A stretch of 64,000 bases of DNA from Tuctoria greenei (Eukaryota; Streptophyta; Magnoliopsida; Poales; Poaceae). This document shows positions 44,818 through 55,058 of the stretch, in pieces. The notes under the pieces are model-generated. The model did not search any database and was not told the DNA's origin. It saw only the letters and a list, made by a program, of their open reading frames with translations. The DNA lies in contig JAYESD010000002.1 of the NCBI GenBank assembly GCA_036927565.1, positions 139,259,167 through 139,323,166 of the forward strand. Direction: 5' to 3'. Position 1 is the first letter of the stretch. Each line of letters opens with the position of its first letter. The position numbers and the translations under genes were made by a program.

Positions 44818-46338
44818 TGTTGACGGCTGTTATATACCAATTTCACCCATCAATATAACTCAATTATGTGATGTAAATATCATTTCTTGCACACATCACC
44901 TTTCTATTTAACCTATTTCCACTTGTCCTTGGATAAAATGGTGTATGCGGGTATTTGATACAGAATTGAAGTGAAACAAGGGGTTGGACCCTATAAAATA
45001 TCGTCCCAGCCAATCAAACACCGACATGCGGCACCACATGGACCAAATGGCCCAAAAACAAAAGTATCTGAGGCCATCCAATGCGGTATCACCCATATCA
45101 AGGGATGGAACCCACCTGGAAGTCACCCAGAGAAAGCACAAACCATTTGGAGGACTTACCAGGTCAGCCGACCCCCCTAGTCGGCCGACCTGGTCTTTCC
45201 TTCAAACTCGGTCAGCTTCCACGTGTTGGCTCCTCCCGGCTTGAAGAAGTCAATGGTGAATCATTCTCGCACTTTTGGTAGCGGGAACCAACCCTTCTCC
45301 AAGCTATAAATAGGACCCCTCACCCCTCACTTCAATACACATCACTTGAGCATTCACTCTCTTGTATACATTAGTTCTCCAAGTCCTTAGTGGAGGTTAG
45401 GCTGTAGAAAGGAGCCTCTAGTCCCAAGTCCATATTGGGAAAGGTATGGCTCATGTATCTTCTCTTGTATTTGTGACTTTGTGCTTTATAATAATAGTAT
45501 TATTGGCCTCTCTTTATTCATATACATGGGCAAAGCGTTTCTTGTTTGATTGTGGAGTCCATGTATGTGCTAGGTGTCGATGTTGTTATGATCTAGACAT
45601 AGTGCCATTATCATGTTATCATAAACATCATACACCACCACTATAGTCTTATTAGGTAATAATATGATTATGTTAATACGAATATGTTAGTGCTAGGTAC
45701 CAACATTGGTTCAACGATGTTTAGGTTAGTCATTTCCTTAGGATGAATATAACGTTGCAAATCTTAAGGTATTTACTTAGCATGCAAGTGTGGTGCTTGG
45801 ATAGTTAAGTAGTGTTGGATGCCTCGTAGTCCATGGGTTCTATAGGTAGGCGGTAGATGGTGACAGCCTATCTGTCTGTTGTAATCCTCCACATTCGGCT
45901 ATGATGTAGGCTCTTGGCGGGAGTCACCTGGCAGACCAGGGTAAGCCCCTGTCCGATATGTTGGACCACTAAGCCCTAATATTCACCATTAGCATATTCA
46001 TGAGTACTTTATTAGGCTATGTATATGAGTAATTAGAGCATAGTAGGAGTAGCTCCATCAAGTAGTCTAACCCTCGCTAGGACAACCTTACCCTCAGAGT
46101 AAATTGCTTAGGTGTGTGTCACACTACCCTAATTATCATCTTACCCCTGTTCTGATAAACACTTAGTACTCTATACCTTGACCATAAGAATAGTGTTTAC
46201 TTTACTCCATTGCCTTCCTTTGGGATAAATATGATACCCTTGGCAATACTCTTGGGTGAAATGCTACACGACAGTTTCCATGCACTTGCGGACCTCATCT
46301 CTTTCGAGAGATGATCTATGACGTAAGAAACATCAACA
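44818..46338 (+). repeat. Solo Athila-like LTR
   Basis: A 1,521-bp LTR from TGTTGACGGC to CATCAACA, inserted into ATH-1. The duplication is TCGAC (44813-44817) and CCGAC (46339-46343), one transition. The sequence on either side joins to match ATH-2 (54380 region), so this is not the ATH-1 3' LTR. It lacks the primer-site copy in its tail and differs from the ATH-1 LTR in the second half. It contains a TATA box at 45305 and the shared block at 45529-45559. Confidence 0.85.
45304..45313 (+). promoter_or_regulatory. TATA box of the Athila-like LTR
   Basis: CTATAAATAGG, followed by CCCCTCACCCCTCACTTCA. Degenerate matches at 24909 (plus) and 51149 (minus) keep the position in the other copies. 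Confidence 0.7.
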
Positions 46339-46437
46339 CCGACCCCCTGTTCGGCCAACTAGGGGAAAGAGCCATTCTGGCTCTCTCTCCTGCAACGGCT
46401 ACATTTGGTACCCTAGTGACTGTTGGGGAGTGCACAC

Positions 46438-46446
46438 TATAAATTG
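46438..46446 (+). promoter_or_regulatory. TATA-like box upstream of the ATH-1 env-position ORF
   Basis: CACTATAAATTGTGG, about 260 bp before the ATG at 46697. ATH-2 has CTATACTATTTATAC in the aligned place, about 275 bp before its ATG. Could drive a separate transcript for this ORF. Confidence 0.4.
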
Positions 46447-46696
46447 TGGCCGTGAGGGGCACTTCTCCTCACACTTCACCTCATTTCATACCTCCCCAAA
46501 CTCACTCTTGATCACATTGTTTTTCTTGATCTACATTGAAGTGCTCTTGATCAATTCCCAACTAAAAAATATTCTCTTTTGCTTGCATTTGCAATTTGCT
46601 CTGAAGTTCTTAAAGGAAATATTCGTCGGGGTTTTGCTTTCGCTAACATCACCTCTTTTGAGTTTTCGCCATGTTGTGTTCTTGTTTGTTGTGGCC

Positions 46697-48236
46697 ATGA
46701 AAGGAATGAATAGGTTGTTTGGAAAGAGGAAGGAGGCTCCAAGCTCAAGCCATGGTGGAGATTTGAATTCACGCACCTTTTCTGTTACTACACCAAGTTC
46801 ACGGAGGAGGAGTGTAGAAGAGGACACTACTATGGGTGAGAGCAACAACCCACACCAACTTCATGACGACGACCTCGACATCCAAAGTGAAGTTGAATAT
46901 CAAGCACGCACGCTCCTCCAAGATCATGAGTTTTCTCATACGAAATCTTATGATCCAGATTTGATCTCCAAAATAGGTATGGATTCCGAATTCTTTTCCA
47001 TTTGGGGTGCATTAGGATGGGAAAACTTTGCTCACATAGAGGAGAAACGTTCACGTCTTCTCTCCATACAATTCCTTTGCACATTCAAAATAGGATTTGA
47101 TGGTATTACTTTTAGATTATTTCAAAAATAGTACAACATCCTATGGAAAGAATTAAGTGAAATCTTAGGCTTCCATAAACGTTGTGTTGCTAGATTTAGA
47201 CACTTTGACTAAGTTTAACAAAAAAAAGTTTTTGGCAAGATTTAACTGGTGAGGTCAGATGCAGTGCACCTAGGAATAGCCACTTACACAATAGTTCTTT
47301 ACGCTTCACGCATAGATGGGTGGCTATGACTATGTTACCTAGAGGAGATGTAAGGGTAGTGCGTGCTAATGAGCTGAAAATTTTGTTTGCTATGACTAAA
47401 AAGATAAAAGTTGCTTCAGTTATTGCCATGATGACACAATGGCTAGATTACATTCCAAGGGTAGGGCCAATTGAATGTACTTCATTGATTACCCGTATTG
47501 CTACTAGGGTAGGAGCACTAGAATATTCTTCATTTGAGTATATTGAAAATGAAAGAGAATTAATTGATGAAGATTATCTAGTGCAAGGACATACCCTTAA
47601 GCATGATCAAGATGGCTCTTTGATATTTTATTATCCCGGTTTTGTCAATGAAATCCGGTTACCTAATCCGGATTATCATTTGTATAGATGCCAGAAGCTA
47701 ACCATTGACCTCCTTCGCATCCAGGAAGCCGAAAGAAGTAATGTCTCTGGCAGGGTAACTAGAAGCCGTACAAGGAGAGCGGCTATGCCCCCGACAACCT
47801 CCATGGTCCATGAGTACGAAGAGGAAGAGAACCCAACGGGTGATGCAATCGGATGGACTCAACCTCCATCGTATGAGAATGAAGGTCCGTCTTGGCATGG
47901 ATGGCCAGGTGCCACATGGGAGCCACCCCTATCAACTTCAAGCTCTAGCAGCTTGCCTCCATCGTGCATGAGAAGATGTTGTTCCTCTTCGGCTAGAAGT
48001 CATCATGAATATAGCCAAGAAATGACGGATCTCACTAGATGAATGGGAGAGCTTGCAGTAAGAATTGGTGACATCTAGAACACTCTCCAAGGGCATGTCC
48101 AAGGTACCCAAGATTCGCAACAACACATGGACACTAAATTCACCAACTTCAAATCCACGACGCTACAACAACAAGCTGATCGCACGACATACTTCCATCA
48201 TCAAGGGTTCAACCCTCGTCACGGAGGTGAGTGAAG
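46697..48236 (+). pseudogene. ATH-1 env-position ORF (Athila ORF / plant transposon protein family)
   Basis: Start is ATG 46697 (MKGMNRLFGKRKEAPSS). Conserved text: VEYQARTLLQDHEFSHTKSY and LISKIGMDSEFFSIWGALGW, then after a stop and shift (about 47130-47320) AMTMLPRGDVRVVRANELKI, MTQWLDYIPRVGPIECTSL and DEDYLVQGHTLKHDQDG up to NEIRLPNPDYHLYRC. The tail is Arg-rich and ends HQGFNPRHGGE. TGA (48040) and TAG (about 48070) stops replace Arg and Gln. It matches a grass family I know as Athila ORF or 'putative plant transposon protein'; function unknown. The position between spacer and 3' LTR is where Athila elements carry an env-like gene. I see no clear membrane segment, so an envelope role is not supported. 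Confidence 0.8.
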
Positions 48237-48748
48237 AACAAGCTTCGGGGAGGACCCCCACTTGAGTTAAATTGTATCACACTCTTGCATATTTCATTTC
48301 CATCAAGCACCTTGCATATAAAAAAATTATTAGGATAGATTTGCTTTCAAATGAAATAAATGTTGTCCCATAAGAATTGTTTGGAATTCACATAGATGAA
48401 ATGATGAATAGTTGCTCTGTTTTAATTTTCCTAAGTCCCTAGTTTACAACTTACTACTCTCCAACATATTGCTCTCATTGGCTTAAATTGTTTTTGCCTA
48501 GATTTGGAAATTGTGGGTAGCAAAAACTTAATCCATTATAAGTTGTTGTGAGATATGATATAGTGATAGGGCCATTATTCATAGTTTGAAAGTGAAACTT
48601 AGATTTCCGGAGCAATTCTAAAAAGATTTAAGTTACTCTCATTTGATTGGAAATACCTACCAAAGCCATATGATACATTACATTGATAGACCTTATGCAT
48701 ATGCTATTTGTCTTCACGTTGAGCTTTGTCAAACTAGTATAGACCTAT
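48237..48748 (+). other. ATH-1 3' untranslated sequence
   Basis: AT-rich sequence aligning with 52400-52800 (minus) of ATH-2. It joins the LTR middle at about 48749, so the polypurine tract and LTR start are deleted. Confidence 0.65.
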
Positions 48749-49375
48749 GTAATTACTTAATATGATAGCATGGTTCTAGGATAGATAATAGCGTTGAATG
48801 TCTCATAGACCCACAGATTGAAGAGGTAGGCAGTAGGTGGTGATAGCCCTATCTGTTCTTTGTAATCCTTCACGTTCGGCTATGCCACAGGCTCTTGACG
48901 CGAGTCGTCCTAGTATTGGTAGGGGTAAACCCGTGCCCAATGTGTTAATCCACTTAGCATGAGAATTCATAATTGACATGATCATTAATAACTAACTTAG
49001 GCTATGTATATGTACATATGAAGTATAGTAGGAGTCTCTACCTTACCCTTGGTGTAGTCCCTCTTTACCCCATTTATCCCCTTAGGATAGAAAGTTGTCG
49101 TGTGTGTTACACTACTCCAATTATCATTTATCCATCCTTGCTAGAACCCTGCCTAGATCAACCTAGCCTCTCCACTTGATGATTGTTTTACTTCCACCTA
49201 GCCTTCCTTTTGGAGAATATAAATGACACCCTTTGGGAATACTCTTAGAGGGGAAAGACTACATCGATAGTTTCTGTGCGCTTGCGGATTTACATATATA
49301 ATCTAAATTCTATTAACAAGCATTTCTGGCACCACCGCTAGGGGAATTGTTGGTAGTGCGTAGGAACCATCAACC
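48749..49375 (+). repeat. ATH-1 3' LTR, 5'-truncated
   Basis: Only the last 0.63 kb of the LTR. It is over 90% alike by eye to 41660-42295, including the internal primer-site copy (49320-49344). It ends ACCATCAACC at 49375, then GTTGG (49376-49380). Confidence 0.85.
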
Positions 49376-49759
49376 GTTGGGGAGATCAACTTTAGAGCGA
49401 TCCTCAACACCAGATCGCGTATAGGTCGACCGGCGTCCCGAAACACCGCGAGCTTCAATTGAAGTGCAGTGAATCATTCAGGAATCTGCTGGGCCTGACA
49501 TACCAATGAAACAAATCATGAGGAGGTGGAAGCGGTCGGTGGTCCCAACATCAGGTCACACACCGCTTCCACAAAGCATTGGACCCCCTCAAGATCTTGC
49601 CCCGAGGTGGAGAGCTGGGCTCTCACATTCCCGTGCTCTCCTATCGGGCCATGACCAGGTCCATGGTGTGCATAACATGCCTACGTGAATCTGCACGAAG
49701 CATTTCACAAAGCCATCAAACCAATGTAAGGCCTAAGGCTGAAAGCGAAGATAAAAAAT
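49376..49759. other. Unassigned host sequence after ATH-1
   Basis: GC-rich with short broken frames on both strands. Probably the continuation of the element that ATH-1 entered. No motif is recognised. Confidence 0.35.
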
Positions 49760-50014
49760 AACCAGCGACTTGCTCATGTGCCTCTTCCAAGGCGTTCCAT
49801 GTTTCCTGGATTTCTAAGTCATCGTCCGATAGCTACTTTACGACCTTGCTCGCACCCTCATGGGCGGCCTCAATGGTAGCACGAGCACGGGTGAGCTCGG
49901 CCACCGACAATGCGGACCCCATGATGGCAACTGCTGCAGCTTGAGCCGCCTGTCCTGGAGCACCTCGAGCCTTATCCAACTGGGCCCGCGCTTCGGCCAG
50001 CTCAACCTCCACAC
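49760..50014 (-). pseudogene. Coiled-coil gene fragment
   Basis: Minus-strand text VEVELAEARAQLDKARGAPG, QAAQAAAVAIMGSALSVAEL and TRARATIEAAHEGASKVV, stop, LSDDDLEIQETWNALEEAHE. Ala-Glu-rich heptads resemble the C-terminal coiled coil of Transposase_28-type proteins such as 57100-57600. The TAG fits a CAG change. It is cut at 50014 by ATH-2. Confidence 0.55.
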
Positions 50015-51644
50015 TGTTGGTAGTTCTTAACGACTATAATTCATCCATGTAGCAAAGGCTAGTTTTGTAGAGGCACTAGGATAAACTAAGCCAAAGCAAG
50101 ATAAGTTTCGCAAGTGCACAAAAAGTACCGCTGTAGCATTTCACCTAAGAGTATTCCCTATGATATTGTATTTGTTTACCCAAAGGAAGGCAAAGGGAAG
50201 AGTGGCCAAATCAAGGAGAGAAGAGGGTGCTCTAGTGAGGAGTCCAGTAGGATGGGTAAATGATGTAATAGGGTAGTGTGACACACAACTAAGCAAACTA
50301 CTCTCAGGGGTATGAATGTCCTAGTGAAGGCCAAGTTAGGGATGGAGCTACTCCTATTGTGCTTTAAGTATTCATATACATAGCCTCTTAGTGTACACAT
50401 GTATATGCTAATGATGAGTACTAGGGCTTAGTGGTCCAAGATATTGGGCAGGGGTTTACCTCTGACAACATCAAGAATATTTCCCGCCTCAAGCCTGTGG
50501 TGTAGCCGAACATGGGGGGTTACGAAGGATGGACCGGGCTATCACCACCTGCCGCCTACCCATAAAACCCGTGGGTCTACGAGACATCCAACACTACTTA
50601 ACTATCTAAGCACCACACTTACATGTTAAGTCAATACCTTAAGAGTTGTAGTACAAGTACCTTCCTAAGGCAATGACCAACCTAAACATCGTTGAAACCA
50701 ATGTTGGGACCAATCACTAACTTACTCATATTAACATTATCATAATAATACCTAATTAAACTATAGCGGCGGTGTATGATGTTTATGGTAACATGATATG
50801 AGCATTATGACTAGATCATAATAACATCCACACCTAGCACATACATGGACTCCACAATCTAATAAGAAATGCTTTGCCTAAGTATATGAATAAATAAAAA
50901 CTTATAATACCATTATCATAAAGCATAAAGTCCCAAACACACGGCACCTGTCCCAATGACTATTACACATACGATGGCTTATTGGCTCCTTCCTCCCTCA
51001 AAGAAAAGATAAATGAGTGATACCTATCCCAATTTGGACTTGGGACTAGAGGCTCCTCTCTACAGCCTAACCTCCACTAAGGACTAAGAGAGCACTAGTG
51101 TAATATAATAGAGAATGCTTGAGTGGTATGTGAGAGAATTGAGGCACTCCCCTATTTATACACAGAATAGAGGCAGTTCCCGCCACAATTAGCGCTTGAA
51201 TAAGTCCTCACCGCCTTCAGGGCAAACAGGAGAGCACCATGCATCAGCCCACCTAGTTTGAGGGTAGGATTGAGTCGGCCGAGCCAGGGGGTCGGCCAAC
51301 CTGGTCCTGGCCGCCCTCGGTCGTGCTTCCTTCGGGTGACCGATAAATGGGCCCATTCTTCATCCTCACGTGAATTGCCATTGGATTCCCTTGGATACGC
51401 CTTGGAATACGTCTGTGGATCCATGTGATACCACATGTCATCGCATGATCGGCTTAGGTGGCACTTTTTAGGATTGCTCCCCTCATTCTCCATCAGTTCT
51501 ACATAAGAGCTCCGGCATGCACTATTTCTTCATGTACAAGTGGAATTATGTCAAATCTACCTATGATGTGTGTAATAAATATTTATTCCCTCACATATTT
51601 GAGTTATATTGATGTTCAAAATTGGTATACAACGACCGTAAACA
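50015..51644 (-). repeat. ATH-2 3' LTR
   Basis: 1,630 bp. On the minus strand it starts TGTTTACGGTCGTTGTATAC (51644) and ends ACTACCAACA (50015). TATA-like sequence at about 51149 and the shared block at 50848-50878 in a slightly changed form. Confidence 0.85.
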
Positions 51645-51658
51645 AACTCCCCAAGATT
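51645..51658 (-). other. ATH-2 polypurine tract
   Basis: Minus-strand ATCTTGGGGAGTT directly before the LTR. This supports the 3' identity of that LTR. Confidence 0.65.
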
Positions 51659-52800
51659 ACCCTTTGCTCGTCCGAAAGCAAAGATAAAGACTTAGATATT
51701 TGATCAAGAGTTTCTACAATGTCCTATTTTTTGAAAAGTACCAAGTGCACAACAAAATATTTTACCTTGCATTGAATAAATTGGCTATGGTATCTAATCC
51801 TTTTTCTTAGTCATTATGGAGCATATGCTTCATCCTTTTGTTGGGTAGTTGGAATATAGAACAACAAAGTGAGTATGCATCACCTAATGTTTAAGTTCCA
51901 CTCAATGTTTGGAGAATAAATTGTTGTTTGAATTTGAGTTCCTCAAATGATGCACTCAATCACTCCTATGTGGTAAGTGGTATTTGTATCCTCACCAAGG
52001 CAATGCCTTCTTGTCCTACTTCTAAATAAGGTTTGTATGTGGAGCTTGGTAGGGATCAAGAGTAGGCATATTTGCAACACATTTATTGCTAAGTCGGAAT
52101 GATAAGCCTTAGGAGAAAACATATCATGTTTTTTTATCATGATTTATCCAAGTGTGATGGAATATTTGTGGAGTGGAAATATGAATCCTTTGTACCCACT
52201 CTCTTTATTGTGAGGATGAAACATGGCTACTAAATTTCTATTTTTTCTCATGAGCATGCATTTTTCATTTTTTCTTTTTCTTGTAGCCATGTCTTCTACT
52301 CCTCTTTTCTTTTCAAATATTTTGAAGAGAGTATTATGCATTGAAATCATGGAGTATCTTTTGATGGTGGAATGGTATGATGGAATTTGCTAACCTCTAG
52401 TGTAGAAGTTTAGCATGCACCCGTGCAATCTTAACTGTAAAAGCTTGAAAAGATTCTCACATAGGTCTATACTAGTTTGACTAGGCTCAATGTGAATGCA
52501 AATAGCATATGCATGAGGTTTATCAAATACAAATAATAATATGGATTTGGTAGGAATTTCTATCAAATAAGGAACTTCAATTTTAGATTTTCTCCAAAAA
52601 TCAAGTTTCACTTTTAACAAGGGTATTAGCAGTTCTTATTACTATATCATATCCCACAACAACCTAGAACTTCCAAATTTAAGGCAAGAATATTCTAAGC
52701 CAATAAACACAATACTTGGAGAATACTAGAGCTTATGTTGGAACTCTAAGGGTCCAATCTCCCTCCGGTGGTAGTCCACTCTTGCCATGACAATCCTCCG
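51659..52800 (-). other. ATH-2 3' untranslated region
   Basis: 1.1 kb, AT-rich, no coding. Its part near 52400-52620 aligns with 48640-48748 in ATH-1, including the text that gives ICIHIEPSQTSIDLC in one frame. Confidence 0.65.
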
Positions 52801-53990
52801 ACCTCATACATTTGAGGTTGGGTCAAACCGGGTGCATCACCCGTCGGATCCACTTCCTCTTGGTACTCATAGGCAGGAGTAGATTGTGGTGGCATCTCCA
52901 TGGTTGCTCTACCTGAACGGCTTCTTGTGACCTTGCCAAAACATTACTCCTACGAACCTCTTTGATAGGTTGAATTGCAATGGTTAGTTGTGGGCACTTA
53001 TACAAATGAAAATCCGAGTTAGGTAACCGAATTTCATTTATATAGTCGGGACAGAAATACACTAAATATCCGTCTAGATCGTGTTTAAGAGTGTGTCCTT
53101 GCACAAGATACTCCTCATCTACTAAAGAGCGGCTTGTTGAGATATATTCAATTGAAGAATTTTCTAAAGCCCCTATTTTGATAGAAATGCGGGTAATTAA
53201 TGAAATACATTCAATTGGTCCTATCATTTTAGTACATTCTAACCATTGTGACCTCATAGCCTTGATAGGAGCAATTTTAATATTTCTAACCATGGAATAT
53301 AGGGTCCTAATTTCATCTTCGCGCACAATCCTAACATCTCCTATAGGAAACATAGTCCTAGACATCCATCTTTGCATGAAGCGTAAAGTGGGATTGTTCA
53401 AGTGGCCATTCCTAGGACTCCTACATGCTACCTCACTAGTCAATTTTTTCTATAAACTTTATTTGTTAAATTTAGGCAAGGTGTCTAAATCTATTAATCA
53501 ATGTCTATGGAAGCCAATGAGTTCACTAAGTTCTTTCTATAGGATGAAGTATTCTTTCCGGAAAAACCTAAAAGAAACAACTTCAACTCTTACCTTAAGG
53601 GTGCATCAGAATTGAATAGTGAGGAGGCGTAAACCACCCTAATCTATTTGAGCAAAAATATCCCATCTTAATGCATGTTAAATGGTTAAGTATACGAAAT
53701 CCATACCAATTTTGGAGAGTAGCACCAGATAGTAAGCCTTCGTGTGAGCGAACTCACGATGTAGAAGGAGGTTGTAAGCTTGTCGTTCAACGTCATGCCT
53801 CCAGTCAAGGTCGTCATCGTTGAGAAGGCGGAAAGGAACATCATCTCCTTCGATCAGGACGTCGTATTGCACACTTATCCATCGTGGACTTGGTGTAGGC
53901 TCGCGGAGAGCTGTGAGCTTGAGTCCCTCCCTAGCTTGAGCTTGATGAAGGTCCCTTCCTCTTCCCAAACAACTTCTTCATGCTCTTCAT
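52800..53990 (-). pseudogene. ATH-2 env-position ORF (broken)
   Basis: Start is ATG 53990 (MKSMKKLFGKRKGPSSSSS). It continues DDLDWRHDVERQAYNLLLHR and EFAHTKAYYLVLLSKIGMD, to a stop near 53678. The second part (53443-52823) has FMQRWMSRTMFPIGDVRIVR, MRSQWLECTKMIGPIECISL and DEEYLVQGHTLKHDLDG to NEIRLPNSDFHLYKC. Colinear with the ATH-1 copy. About 200 bp between the parts is shifted. Same family and unknown function; no intact copy in the window. Confidence 0.8.
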
Positions 53991-54745
53991 GGCTTCACAA
54001 CTTGAGGAAAGCAAAAATACAAAATCGAAATGGGTTATGTTAGTGAAAACAAAATGAAAACCCTCAACGAATTGTTTTGACAACTTGAGATCAAGTTGAA
54101 AATGCAAATGCAAAGTGCAAATGGAGAAGAAAGCAAATCTTTTTGGCTTGAAATTGAGAGAAGTGTTTCAACAAAGAGCGAAACAATTCTTGAGCAAGTT
54201 TGTGAATGAGTTGGGGAGGTGAAAATGAGGTGAAGTGCGAAGCAACACTCTCACCCGGGCATGTATAAATAGTATAGCACCGCCCAACGGTCACAAGAGG
54301 AATATAGCCGTTGGAGGAAAGAGAGCCAAAATGGCACTCTTTCCTAGTCGGTTGACCAGGGGGCTCGTCCGACCTGTAGGTGGGCCCCTTCTGGTCCCTC
54401 ATTTGGCATGTGGTTCCCCAATGGCTATATTTCGAGCTGTTGGGTGAATCAATCACAAAATTGCTCCCAAAATTATTTTTCAAATAAAACTTCCCCAACT
54501 CCAATATTTTATGTTTGATTTTGAACAAAAATTAAAAGAAAATAAATTTTAGTTGAGACTACAAAATTCCCAACTCTTAAAGGAAAAGTAAACATGCTAT
54601 GGGAAAATGCAAAAATCCAAATGGGAAAATGCGAATGAGGATAAAAAATGAAAAAGGAGATAACTACCATATGAAACTATTGGCGAGCTCTCATCCAAAA
54701 TCCAATGGGATGGATTTTCCTCCGTCTTCATTAAAGCTCAATATT

Positions 54746-55058
54746 CATCCGCACGATTTCGGGCCCCGCTGTCATGCTTGCTCTGGGTTGAGCAGCGGGT
54801 TTCGGGCCTGTGCGTTCCGCACGATGCTCTCAAACATTGTCGGCGTGATAAAAGGAAACCTTTGTGGTCAAAGGTGGTTCCTTCCTTACTCACCCTCAAC
54901 GTTTGATCCTACGACTTCCTCCTTGGGCACCCGAGCTTCCGCCACCTACGAGGTTCTTGACTCCTGCTCCAATGGCCTTGGACTTGCCTCCTTCCCATGT
55001 GGTGGACATAGCGCCCGTGAGGCAGTTGCTTGGCTAGGAGGACGAGAAGCGGTGAGAT
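54746..55058. other. Unassigned sequence upstream of the Transposase_28-like gene
   Basis: GC-rich, probably a decayed 5' part of the gene at 55059. A frame 54599-55072 is open but has no recognised motif. Confidence 0.35.

Larger units (their letters stand above)
24423..49375 (+). mobile_element. ATH-1: non-autonomous Athila-like retrotransposon with nested insertions
   Basis: Boundaries come from a perfect duplication GTTGG (24418-24422, 49376-49380) and LTR ends TGATGAAGAC and ATCAACC. After removing DEL-1 and the solo LTR, the element is roughly 7 kb. It consists of a 5' LTR of about 1.6 kb, an Asp-type primer site, gag, protease, a spacer, an env-position ORF and a truncated 3' LTR (about 48749-49375). 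No RT, RNase H or integrase text is found. The spacer after protease matches the sequence upstream of the env-position ORF in ATH-2, so the lack of RT/IN is probably inherited rather than a local deletion. Confidence 0.85.
50015..54745 (-). mobile_element. ATH-2: 5'-truncated Athila-like element
   Basis: Minus-strand element with 3' LTR (51644-50015), polypurine tract, 3' untranslated region, env-position ORF and the upstream spacer shared with ATH-1. Homology to ATH-1 ends near 54745. No gag, protease or 5' LTR is present, and no target duplication can be shown. Confidence 0.8.

Noticed and set aside
44818..46338. This LTR as the 3' LTR of ATH-1
   Set aside because: It has its own near-perfect duplication (TCGAC/CCGAC), its two flanks join to match ATH-2 sequence, and the real 3' LTR end with GTTGG lies at 49375.
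46697..48236. Env-position ORF as a true envelope glycoprotein
   Set aside because: No signal peptide or membrane anchor is evident and the text matches an Athila-associated soluble-looking family; only the position is env-like.
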